63,800 nucleotides of DNA from an uncultured Clostridia bacterium. GTDB taxonomy: Bacteria; Bacillota; Clostridia; Oscillospirales; CAG-272. The stretch covers positions 1-63,800 of the forward strand of contig CALWJT010000025.1 in NCBI GenBank assembly GCA_944381075.1. The letters run 5' to 3'. The translations under genes and the position numbers were made by a program. Positions 18,202 through 26,222 of this stretch are shown here, piece by piece; the first letter of the stretch is position 1; every line of letters starts with the position of its first letter. Under the pieces are notes generated by a model. The model saw only the letters and a list, made by a program, of their open reading frames with translations. It searched no databases and was not told where the DNA came from.

Positions 18202-18990
18202 ATGGAACATTCAGCCCTCGGCGATACGCAGATCATCCTCTTTACCTCCTGCAAGGGAGGCGTCGGGAAATCCACCGTATGCGCCAACCTCGCCATGGCA
18301 ATCGCGCAGCGCGGACATCGCGTGCTTGTGATCGACTGTGATTTCGGCAACCGGTGCTTAGATCTTGTCACCGGACTTTCCGACGAGGTGATCTATGACG
18401 TCGGCGATCTTGCATTCGGCAGAGTGCCCTGTGAACGCGCCGTCATTGCGGACAGGCGGTCCGAAAATCTCTTTTTTGTCGCGGCGCCCTACGGATTCGA
18501 CAACCGTATGAATACCTTTTCCTTCCAATCGGCAGTGAAACGGCTTGCCGCATGGGGAAATTTTGACTTTATTTTCATCGACACGCCGGGCGGCATCGGC
18601 GAGCCGCTCCAATTTGCCGCCAGCATAGCGGATACTGCCTATATCATAGTGGAACCGACGCGCGCCGCCGTCCGAGCCGCGGAACGGACCGCGGAATTCC
18701 TATCCCTCAGAGGCGTCCGCCGGCGCAGGCTCATCGTCAACAAGCTCTACGGCGGCTCCGTCAAAAAAGCCAAGGAGGAAATCATCTCCATCATCGACAG
18801 CACCTCGGTAAGGCTCATCGGTGTCGTTCCGTATGATCCGGAGCTTATCCGCGCGGGCAACCGCGGCATTCTCATCGACGAGATGCTCAGCTTCAATATC
18901 ACACATGCCTTTGACAACATCGCCGCGCGTACCCTCGGAGAAGGACGGCGGCTTTTCGCACACATTCACCGGCTGAAAAAATTAAAATAA
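18202..18990 (+). CDS. MinD-like ParA/MinD family ATPase
   Basis: 262 residues from ATG 18202 (GGAGG site six bases upstream; upstream Mets overlap the promoter). The deviant Walker A is SCKGGVGKSTVCANLAMAIA, followed by VIDCDFGNRCLDLVTGLSDE, close to the MinD pattern of aspartate, R-N and L-D, and Walker B FDFIFIDTPGGIG. The C-terminus (RRLFAHIHRLKKLK) is a basic amphipathic stretch like the MinD membrane-targeting helix. MinD places the division site with MinC and often MinE, but neither is in this window. I call it MinD-like; it could have drifted to another positioning task. Confidence 0.75.
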   Translation: MEHSALGDTQIILFTSCKGGVGKSTVCANLAMAIAQRGHRVLVIDCDFGNRCLDLVTGLSDEVIYDVGDLAFGRVPCERAVIADRRSENLFFVAAPYGFDNRMNTFSFQSAVKRLAAWGNFDFIFIDTPGGIGEPLQFAASIADTAYIIVEPTRAAVRAAERTAEFLSLRGVRRRRLIVNKLYGGSVKKAKEEIISIIDSTSVRLIGVVPYDPELIRAGNRGILIDEMLSFNITHAFDNIAARTLGEGRRLFAHIHRLKKLK

Positions 18991-19003
18991 TACTTTGAAA
19001 GGA

Positions 19004-19025
19004 ATGCGTTGCCGCACGGCAATGC
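19004..19025 (+). promoter_or_regulatory. Hairpin between the Shine-Dalgarno and start codon of the MgsA-like gene
   Basis: GCGTTGCC and GGCAATGC can pair around GCAC. The only good ribosome site (AAAGGA, 18998-19003) lies before this stem, 32 bases from ATG 19036. If the stem forms, it could bring the two close; otherwise translation should be poor. Confidence 0.4.
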
Positions 19026-19035
19026 CGGTTAGCTT

Positions 19036-19467
19036 ATGGAAATCGCACTGATAGCCGCAGAGACAAAAAAAGAACTGATGGTCCAATTTTGCATTGCATA
19101 CTGCGGCGTACTCGCAAAGCACAACATCTGCGCTACAAAAATGACCGGAAAGATCGTTTCCGAGGCGACAGGACTCGACATCGAGCAGCTGCTGCCGGGA
19201 AATCAGGGAGGCATCCAGCAGATCGCGTCCCGCATTGCGTACAATGAAATCGACGTGCTGCTCTACTTCCGCGACGGGAGCGATAATCCGGAGGAAATCC
19301 TGACCGATTCCGATCTGATGCGCGAATGCGACCGGAGCAACGTTCCGACGGCAACCAATATCGCGACGGCAGAGGCCATCATCACGGCGCTTGACCGGGG
19401 CGACCTCGACTGGCGCGAATTCTGGAACCCGAAATCCGAATACAACAGAGCCAAGAGGATGCGGTAA
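19036..19467 (+). CDS. Methylglyoxal-synthase homologue lacking catalytic residues (probable pseudoenzyme)
   Basis: 143 residues, right length and clear similarity to MgsA along the whole chain (IALIA, ELMVQF, EATGLDIEQLLPG, VPTATNIATAE). Yet the active site is rewritten when I align it by eye with the B. subtilis and E. coli enzymes. The His-Asp pair after IALIA is Ala8-Glu9; the phosphate loop ATGTTG is ATKMTG; the catalytic base in GGDQQ is Ile60 (GGIQQ); the His and Asp of the PHxPD loop are Glu87 and Thr90. Such a protein should not turn DHAP into methylglyoxal. It follows a MinD-like ATPase by 45 bases with a poor ribosome site. A ligand-sensing or structural role is possible; do not annotate it as active MgsA. 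Confidence 0.8.
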   Translation: MEIALIAAETKKELMVQFCIAYCGVLAKHNICATKMTGKIVSEATGLDIEQLLPGNQGGIQQIASRIAYNEIDVLLYFRDGSDNPEEILTDSDLMRECDRSNVPTATNIATAEAIITALDRGDLDWREFWNPKSEYNRAKRMR

Positions 19468-19481
19468 AACCGCATCCTCTT
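19453..19481 (+). terminator. Hairpin spanning the stop codon of the MgsA-like gene
   Basis: A perfect 12-base stem (AAGAGGATGCGG with its complement) around TAAAA, where the loop contains the stop codon. No T-run follows, so it may act as an RNA stabiliser or a first pause before the next hairpin. Confidence 0.5.
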
Positions 19482-19490
19482 GTGCGCAAA

Positions 19491-19519
19491 GAAGCGGACG
19501 CCGCAATGGCGTCCGCTTC
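19491..19519. terminator. Terminator between convergent units
   Basis: A 12-base stem (GAAGCGGACGCC) around GCAAT, followed by TTCCTTCCCT on the plus strand. It serves the MinD/MgsA-like unit and perhaps, from the other side, the YfhO gene. Confidence 0.7.
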
Positions 19520-19565
19520 TTCCTTCCCTGCAAGCACCAAGGCTTTCTCTTATGGAAGGTTTCTC

Positions 19566-22184
19566 TCATTTGTTTTTTCTCAGCCTTTTCCAAAAGCGCG
19601 GGAAAAGGTAATAGAGGGCCAGCGCCGCCGCGCCGGCCGCCGTAATCCCGATGCCGGCGGCAAAGCCGGGCGCCTCATAGCGGTATTCGACAACGTGCTC
19701 GCCCGCCGGAATATCGAAGCACAGAAGCGCGCCGTCCAGCGCGAACGTTTCGACCTCGGCGCCGTCCAGATAGACGTGCCACCCGTCCTCCGCCGGAATC
19801 GAAGCATACATCACGCCATCCTCTTCCAGATCTACCGTTCCCTCAATGCGCGTAGAGGAAGCATGCGTCACGTCGAGCCCGCCCTGCGACAGGACCTCAT
19901 GCGCCTGCGAAAGCGCCGCCTCATCCATCACATAGCCGTTCACGCCGTAAAGCGCCGCGCTGTAGCCGCTGATGACGACCTTGACATACACCTTGTCGCC
20001 CGCCTTTACGCGGCCGACATATTTCGTCGGATCGCTGCCGCAGCTTCCGGTTTTCTCGCCGCCCTCGCCGATGCGCACGGTATAGTTTCCGACGATGAAA
20101 TCAAAATCTAAATAAAACAGTCCGTCCTCCTGCGCATAAAATTCATATTCAAAAATCGACTGCGATTCCGGATGCGGCGACGCATAATACTTGACCCCAC
20201 CCACACTGTACGGATCCGCGTTTTCCATATTCAGAATCGTCTGCTTTGCCGGGACAACGGCATCCAGATCCAAAAGTCCGGTCGAAAGGCGAAGGAAGTC
20301 CTCCTGCGCCTCAAGAGGCGCTTTCCCGTCCGTTTCAAACGATTTGATGCGCTCATCTACGGCAAATGCGACAGGCAGCGTATAGCGGCTTTCGATCACC
20401 GTAACGTTTCCCCGCTTTTCTGCGATATCGCCGTATTCCTCCGTCAGGGCGCCGCCGGTCACATAGTGATATCGGACGCCGAACATCATGTCAAGGATCG
20501 GGGTCGGCTGATAGATCGTACTCACATTCTGCGCGTAAACCCGGTTTCCGAGATTCTGAAAGAGGCGGTACAGGCTGCCGTTCATGGTCGAGGAATAATA
20601 CGTCACGCCCTTGAAATCATAAAGCATCCCGCTGTCGAACGTGAAATTCGGCGTCATCTCGGAGCGCCAGAAATCCTCGCTCCCGCTTTCATATTTTTCG
20701 GTAAGCGCCCGCATGTCGCTTTCGTTTGTGACATAGGACACCGCGCTTGCACAGCCGATATACTGCGCCATGGTAAAGATCCCGTTCACCGCAGCATCGA
20801 GCGTGATGACCGCCGCCAGCATAAAAGCTCCCATCTGCTCGGCATGGAGCCTGCGGGAAAGCGAAAGATGTCCTGCGACGATGATAAGCGCAAGCAGGAT
20901 GATGACGACGGAGATGACACGCCCGATCCGGTTGCCGCTCGCCTGAAAGCCGATAAAAAGGATGCCCGCCGCAGCTGCGGCAGCCGCGCACACGGGAACC
21001 GTGCGAAGTCCGTCCAGCCTTGTCAGCGTCTCATAGGCCATGAGCAGCATAAGGAAAACGTAAAGGAAGCTCTGCCGGCCCGGCAGCTGGTTCGGAAAGT
21101 GCAGCCCATGCCAGATAAAGTCGAGCAGATTCAGTTCAAAGGAAAGCAGCATGAAGCCGGCAAGCAGCACATAGCAGAGCCTTTTCTGCCACGGGATCCT
21201 GTGGTTGAGGACAAACAGGATCGCGAAAAAGACGGCTGCCGAGCCGCAGTAAAGATTGGCGACCCCATACTCAAGCGAGGTTTTGACGCCGGCCGACAGG
21301 TTGTCGATGATCTGCGGAAGCTCATGATAAAAGGCGACATCCTTATCAAAGCCAAGAGAGGATGACGTCCAGTTTCCCATACCGAACACCACCGGCAGGA
21401 GCACAAACGCGGCGAGCGCGCCGGAAATGAGGGACATCGCGGCGAATTTTCCCGTGTCCCGTGCGACCCGCCCTATTCTCCGGCGGTTCCCGTCCGAGCA
21501 CATCGTAACAAAAAACCACAGCACGGTAAAAAGACAGACGGCCCATCCGATATAGAAATTGGAATAGAGCGTCAGCGCAAGGAACGTCACGTACATCCAC
21601 GGATTTTTTCCGGACAGCATGCGCTCCAGTCCCAGCATGATAAGCGGGACAAACAGGACCGCATCCAGCCACATCGGCTGGGAGATAAACGCGACGACAT
21701 AGGCGGAAAGCCCATAGGCTACGCCAAACGCCATGACAAGGGGAGTTTGTCCCCCCCCCGAAGCTTCGCGCTCCCGATGCGAAAGATAATAGGCAAAGCT
21801 CCACGCAGCGAGCGCCGCCTTGAGAAAAATGATAAGGTCCAGCGCCGCGATCCTTGCATATCCCGTAAACGGAAGCAGCAGAAAATTGAAAAGGCTGTTC
21901 GTATAATATGCGCTCTGAACAATGGCAGAAAAGCCAAGAGAACCATCCCACGACCACAAGGCAAACGGCGCATCCTGCTTTTCCACGAGCATGGGATAAT
22001 ACTGCCCCCACAGATCCATGGTCAAAAGCGAATTGTCCCCAAACGGTGCGATGCCGCGGATGATCGCCACCATGACAAGCGCAAAAAAGGTCACACCGAA
22101 CGCAAAAAGCGGATACCGGTTGCGAAAAACGGCTTCCCGAAAACGGAGCCAAGCCGGCTTTTTGTCCGTTGTATTTCTTTCCAA
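19566..22184 (-). CDS. YfhO family integral membrane protein
   Basis: 872 residues if TTG 22184 is the start; I prefer it because GGAGGG sits seven bases upstream while the in-frame ATG 22202 has no site. About a dozen hydrophobic segments fill roughly residues 25-480, beginning with RYPLFAFGVTFFALVMVAII and followed by LTMDLWGQYYPM, typical of YfhO and GT-C-like folds. Then comes a long extracellular beta-rich part (about 490-835), one last membrane helix and a basic tail. YfhO in Bacillus and Listeria is linked to decoration of lipoteichoic acid with sugars; an analogous glycosyl transfer at the outer membrane face is inferred. The gene follows a glycosidase-like gene on the same strand. 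Confidence 0.85.
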   Translation of the reverse strand: MERNTTDKKPAWLRFREAVFRNRYPLFAFGVTFFALVMVAIIRGIAPFGDNSLLTMDLWGQYYPMLVEKQDAPFALWSWDGSLGFSAIVQSAYYTNSLFNFLLLPFTGYARIAALDLIIFLKAALAAWSFAYYLSHREREASGGGQTPLVMAFGVAYGLSAYVVAFISQPMWLDAVLFVPLIMLGLERMLSGKNPWMYVTFLALTLYSNFYIGWAVCLFTVLWFFVTMCSDGNRRRIGRVARDTGKFAAMSLISGALAAFVLLPVVFGMGNWTSSSLGFDKDVAFYHELPQIIDNLSAGVKTSLEYGVANLYCGSAAVFFAILFVLNHRIPWQKRLCYVLLAGFMLLSFELNLLDFIWHGLHFPNQLPGRQSFLYVFLMLLMAYETLTRLDGLRTVPVCAAAAAAAGILFIGFQASGNRIGRVISVVIILLALIIVAGHLSLSRRLHAEQMGAFMLAAVITLDAAVNGIFTMAQYIGCASAVSYVTNESDMRALTEKYESGSEDFWRSEMTPNFTFDSGMLYDFKGVTYYSSTMNGSLYRLFQNLGNRVYAQNVSTIYQPTPILDMMFGVRYHYVTGGALTEEYGDIAEKRGNVTVIESRYTLPVAFAVDERIKSFETDGKAPLEAQEDFLRLSTGLLDLDAVVPAKQTILNMENADPYSVGGVKYYASPHPESQSIFEYEFYAQEDGLFYLDFDFIVGNYTVRIGEGGEKTGSCGSDPTKYVGRVKAGDKVYVKVVISGYSAALYGVNGYVMDEAALSQAHEVLSQGGLDVTHASSTRIEGTVDLEEDGVMYASIPAEDGWHVYLDGAEVETFALDGALLCFDIPAGEHVVEYRYEAPGFAAGIGITAAGAAALALYYLFPRFWKRLRKNK

Positions 22185-22269
22185 AGCAAATCCCTCCACC
22201 ATGATTGTTTCAAATTTGTGAATATTTGTCGAACAAAAATCAAACTTTTCTCACCGGCACCACCGATTG

Positions 22270-23805
22270 TCAAAGGATATCGATTTCCGCCCAATGGACG
22301 GCAGTCTCTCCCTCGGAGATCCCGACCTCCAGCACGGAAACCGGCGGAAGCGCGCCGTCGTTTTCTGCCTCGAATATGAAATACTCCATATCCTCATACT
22401 GCGGATAGACCGGCTTCGCAGGCCCGGCAAGCCGGCATTTTTTCGCATTGAGATAGACGGTCACATTTTCGATATGCACCGTTCCGCGTGCAAAGCCCAG
22501 AACCGCATGAACGGTTCTTCCCGCAGGGATTTTGCCGGTCACGATCCGAAGCGCCGAAAACGGCGTCGGCCTTCCCCGCTCTCCCGAAAGGCGGAGCGGC
22601 AGCTGCCTTGCGCCGGGGACACTCACCGCAGACACGTCGTCATAGGTAACGACATGGCGGCGCGGCTGCGCCGCAGACCCCTCATCGCTGCCCGCGGTAC
22701 AGAGAAATTTGTGATAGATCTCCCGGTCGGAATAAAGGGAATCATCCTTGTCGGAGCTCGGCTCCAAAGCGTCCATATAGTTGAAAAGATAGATCGCGTC
22801 CGCCCCCATCGAATGGTATGCACAGGCGGAGGCGATCGCCGTTTCGTAGGTGTTGTTCCAATATTTCCTGCCGCGCCGGTTATAGGCGTCGATGAGAATC
22901 TCCAATCCCGCAGCAAGCTCGACCGGCTTGTCCGCAAGGATCTTTTTCCAAAGGTCGATGGGCATGTTGTTGTCGATGCTCGACCAGCGCGGCGTCACCG
23001 TGATGAGATCCACAAGGCCCGCGTTCACCCAATCGAAGAAATCGAAGCCAAGGCGCAGGCATTTTTCCGGCGTATCCGGAAGGCGGACGGCGATCCGGAT
23101 CGGGTGTCCCCATTTCTGTTCCGCCGCCTTGACGCGGGCAAACACCTCCCGCATAAACGCATTGATGACCGCAGTCCCTTCGTATTCGCGTCCGATGCCG
23201 ATGGAATAGATCTCCCGCATCCAGTCGAGCTCAAGCCCGTCCATATCGAAGGTATCCAGCGCCTCCTCGATGAGAGTCATATAGTAGCGGCGCACATCCT
23301 CATAAAGATAATCCAGTCCATACTCATAGTAGGAAGCAGGCGTGCGGTGTGAGGCGCGGTTCATCGCGCGGTGTGCCTTGTAAAAATCGCTGAACAGGAA
23401 CGAATCCTCCCTGTCCGTTTCGTGGATATCGTTCATGCGCACGCTGATCCACGGATGGATGCCGATATCCCGCAGCGTCTGCACCCAAAGCTTGTGCATC
23501 TCAACGCCCTCTTTTTCATAGATATCGACAAGCAGCTTCGTACACTTCACCACGGGATCCCTCTCCTCATCGGAAGTTTTCCCGCAGGCGAGCCATTCCT
23601 TATATTTGTCGATGGCATTCTGCGTGCGCTTGGAATCATACCACGCAAGGGAGGCGCAGATACAGATCATAAAATCCGTGATCTGCGTATCCTTGTACTG
23701 CAGGATGAAATCCACAAGGTCCTCTCTCGTCACCCGTTCGACGCCTGCGCGCGCCCGCGTAAAAATGAAATGGTTTGGGTCTTCGTTGAAAATGATTCTG
23801 CCCAT
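22270..23805 (-). CDS. TIM-barrel glycoside-hydrolase-like protein, family not recognised
   Basis: 511 residues, no signal peptide. The N-terminal 370 residues look like an alpha/beta barrel of the GH10-like/GH13-like superfamily: GIHPWISVRMNDIHE, DMDGLELDWMREIYS (acidic pair at the end of a strand), HPIRIAVRLP, LVDLITVTPRW, GADAIYLFNYMD. The C-terminal 130 residues are beta-rich (TVHIENVTVYLNAKKC), perhaps a sugar-binding sandwich. GAAGGAG precedes ATG 23805. It is 85 bases upstream of the YfhO gene. I infer an intracellular carbohydrate-active enzyme, possibly acting on wall or capsule sugar made with YfhO, but no substrate can be given. Confidence 0.65.
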   Translation of the reverse strand: MGRIIFNEDPNHFIFTRARAGVERVTREDLVDFILQYKDTQITDFMICICASLAWYDSKRTQNAIDKYKEWLACGKTSDEERDPVVKCTKLLVDIYEKEGVEMHKLWVQTLRDIGIHPWISVRMNDIHETDREDSFLFSDFYKAHRAMNRASHRTPASYYEYGLDYLYEDVRRYYMTLIEEALDTFDMDGLELDWMREIYSIGIGREYEGTAVINAFMREVFARVKAAEQKWGHPIRIAVRLPDTPEKCLRLGFDFFDWVNAGLVDLITVTPRWSSIDNNMPIDLWKKILADKPVELAAGLEILIDAYNRRGRKYWNNTYETAIASACAYHSMGADAIYLFNYMDALEPSSDKDDSLYSDREIYHKFLCTAGSDEGSAAQPRRHVVTYDDVSAVSVPGARQLPLRLSGERGRPTPFSALRIVTGKIPAGRTVHAVLGFARGTVHIENVTVYLNAKKCRLAGPAKPVYPQYEDMEYFIFEAENDGALPPVSVLEVGISEGETAVHWAEIDIL

Positions 23806-23882
23806 CTTTCTTCTCCTTCAGACCGATATCAGAATACCGGATATTTTTTTAATTTTCAATTAAGGAACCGTTTAAGATAATC

Positions 23883-26039
23883 TTAACCTCCCGCCCGCGT
23901 CCTCTTTTCCGCCAGAAGGACGGCAAGCGCTTCATGCTCCGGCCGGGAAAGCGCGGGGTCGCGCGCGAGCGTTTGCTTCGCCTCGTCGAACGCCGCATAA
24001 AGCAGCTGCGCATCGCGCGCAAGAGATGCGAGTCCGAGATCGAATTCGCCGCTCTGTCTGGTTTTGCCCGCATCCTGCTCGATAAAATCGCCCGGACCGC
24101 GCAGCTCAAGATCCCGTCTTGCGATCTCAAAGCCGTCGCTTGTCTCGCACAAAAGCCGAAGGCGCTCCTGCACTTTTTCCGACCTGCTGTCCGACATCAG
24201 GATGCAATAGGACTTCCGCTCGCCGCGGCCCACCCTTCCGCGCAGCTGGTGCAGTGCCGAAAGCCCGAAAAATTCGGCGTTTTCCACCAGCATCAGCGTC
24301 GCGCGCGGAACGTTCACGCCGACCTCGATGACGGTCGTGGAAACCAAAATGTCGATATCGCCGGCGGCGAACGCTCTCATGATCCGGTCCTTTTCCCTTC
24401 CGGAAAGCTTTCCGTGGAGAAAAGCGACGCGGTATTCGGGGAAAACCGTCTCCGAAAGCGTCCTCGCATAATCCACCGCAGCCTTGAGCCTCGGCTTTTC
24501 CTCTGCCGCGCCGCCGGGCGATACAAGCTCGTCGGCTGCCAGCAGCGCGCCGCTCTCCGATTCCAGCCGCTCCTGCTCCTCGACCGCCGGACATACGATG
24601 TATACCTGCCCGCCGGCGTCGATGTTTTTGCGGATAAAGGCATTGATCCGGCTGCGATATCCCTCGTTCACAAAAAAAGTATCCACCTTCTGCCTGCCCG
24701 GCGGCATCTCATCGCTCACAGAAACATCCATATCGCAGTAAAGGACCATGGCAAGCGTGCGCGGGATCGGGGTCGCGCTCATGGAAAGCAGCGGAACATC
24801 CCCGTCTCTTCCCTTGCGGACAAGCGCGGAACGCTGCGCCGCGCCAAAGCGGTGCTGCTCGTCGATGACGGCAAGACCGAGTCTCCGGAATACGACCGTA
24901 TCCTCGATGAGCGCATGCGTACCGATGACAAAATCGACACTGCCCGAGGAAAGCGCCTCCAGGACCCGGCGCTTGGCGGCGGAGGTCATGCTGCCGACGA
25001 GCAGCGCGGTCCGGAACCCAAGCGTTTCAAAAAGCCGTGAGAGCTGTTCATAATGCTGTCTTGCCAGGATCTCCGTCGGCGCCATCAGCGCCGCCTGCCA
25101 TCCGCTCTCGATCGCCGTATAGACCGCATACGCGGCGCAGAGCGTTTTTCCGGAGCCGACATCTCCTACGACAAGGCGCACCATCCACATCCCCTCTGTC
25201 ATATCGGCTTCGATCTCCCGCATCGTCCGTTCCTGCGCCGCTGTCGGACGATAGGACAAAAGCGAGAGAAACCGGCCTTTATCCGCCGGCCTGCATCCAT
25301 ACGCAGAAGGGGACGGCGCGCCGCTGCCGCGGCGCAGCATGGAAAGCGCAAACAGATACAGCTCGTCGAACGCGAGCCTTTGCACGGCGCTCGCCGTATC
25401 CTCCACAGACTCCGGCATATGGATGCGGCAAAGCGCCGTTTTGAGATCCCACAGTCCATGACGTTCGCGCAGCGCCGCGGGAAGAAAGTCCCTTAAGGCA
25501 TCCGGGCCGGAAAAGACAGCCTCAAGCGCCGCACGAACCGTGCTGCCCATCAGCTTCTGCGAGATCCCCTCCGTCAGCGGATATACCGGGACAAGCGGCC
25601 GCAGCGGGGTGACGCCGTTATAAGCTTCAAAGGCAGGCGAGCTCATGAAAACGGAAAAGCCCTCCCGCCGCACCCTTCCAAAAAACCGGAAGGTCGCGCC
25701 GCGTGTCATTTTGTCCTTGACGTAGGGCTGGTTGAAAAAGGTGATCTCGCATTTTCCGAAATCGTCGAAGGCCGTGACCTTGGTCAGCACCATCCCGCGC
25801 CGGACCGCGGCGGTTTTCGGCTCCGTACCGACGGTGAGGATAAGCGAGCAGACCTCCCCGTCCGCGGCGTCGCGCGTCGTTTTGACGTTGCCCCGCGGCT
25901 CATAGGCGCGCGGGAAATGATAGACAAGATCGCGCGCCGTAGAGATTCCCAGTCTGTGAAACGCCTCGGCGCGTCTTGCTCCCACGCCGAAAAACCGCTC
26001 CACCGGTACATGACATCCCGTGAGCATGCCCGCCCGCAT
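23883..26039 (-). CDS. recG: ATP-dependent DNA helicase RecG
   Basis: 718 residues from ATG 26039, with AAAGGAG eight bases upstream; more upstream in-frame Mets lie in the promoter. RecG reverses stalled replication forks and branch-migrates Holliday junctions. The N-terminal wedge domain (about 1-240, with FGVGARRAEAFHRLGI) is followed by motor domains: Walker A RLVVGDVGSGKTLCAAYAV, box II LAVIDEQHRFGAAQR, SMSATPIPRTLAM, and motif VI LHQLRGRVGRGERKSYCIL. Its promoter faces that of hisS. Confidence 0.96.
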   Translation of the reverse strand: MRAGMLTGCHVPVERFFGVGARRAEAFHRLGISTARDLVYHFPRAYEPRGNVKTTRDAADGEVCSLILTVGTEPKTAAVRRGMVLTKVTAFDDFGKCEITFFNQPYVKDKMTRGATFRFFGRVRREGFSVFMSSPAFEAYNGVTPLRPLVPVYPLTEGISQKLMGSTVRAALEAVFSGPDALRDFLPAALRERHGLWDLKTALCRIHMPESVEDTASAVQRLAFDELYLFALSMLRRGSGAPSPSAYGCRPADKGRFLSLLSYRPTAAQERTMREIEADMTEGMWMVRLVVGDVGSGKTLCAAYAVYTAIESGWQAALMAPTEILARQHYEQLSRLFETLGFRTALLVGSMTSAAKRRVLEALSSGSVDFVIGTHALIEDTVVFRRLGLAVIDEQHRFGAAQRSALVRKGRDGDVPLLSMSATPIPRTLAMVLYCDMDVSVSDEMPPGRQKVDTFFVNEGYRSRINAFIRKNIDAGGQVYIVCPAVEEQERLESESGALLAADELVSPGGAAEEKPRLKAAVDYARTLSETVFPEYRVAFLHGKLSGREKDRIMRAFAAGDIDILVSTTVIEVGVNVPRATLMLVENAEFFGLSALHQLRGRVGRGERKSYCILMSDSRSEKVQERLRLLCETSDGFEIARRDLELRGPGDFIEQDAGKTRQSGEFDLGLASLARDAQLLYAAFDEAKQTLARDPALSRPEHEALAVLLAEKRTRAGG

Positions 26040-26099
26040 AGCGTCTCCTTTCCGCTTCGGCGGCAGACGTATGCGCCGGAGCCTTTTTCTGATTTGTTC

Positions 26100-26128
26100 A
26101 TTATACCATCCTATGATTTTTCCGTCAA
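26100..26128 (-). promoter_or_regulatory. recG promoter
   Basis: On the minus strand TTGACG, 17 bases, TATAAT. The transcript would begin near 26093, about 54 bases before the RecG start. Confidence 0.8.
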
Positions 26129-26146
26129 CAATCCGCAAGGAAAATA

Positions 26147-26174
26147 TTGAAAAATAAAAAAATCGTGCTATAAT
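26147..26174 (+). promoter_or_regulatory. hisS-aspS promoter
   Basis: TTGAAA, 16 bases, extended TGC-TATAAT. The leader to ATG 26223 is only about 40 bases, too short for a T-box. Confidence 0.8.
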
Positions 26175-26222
26175 GGATATGATATTCATCTGAAACTCTG
26201 CTTATTTTAAGGAGAAACCGAC

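Noticed and set aside
19036-19467. Annotation as active methylglyoxal synthase
   Set aside because: The overall match is clear, but all main catalytic residues are replaced, so activity should not be assumed.
26175-26222. T-box leader before hisS
   Set aside because: The promoter leaves only about 40 bases of leader, and no specifier loop or T-box sequence is present.
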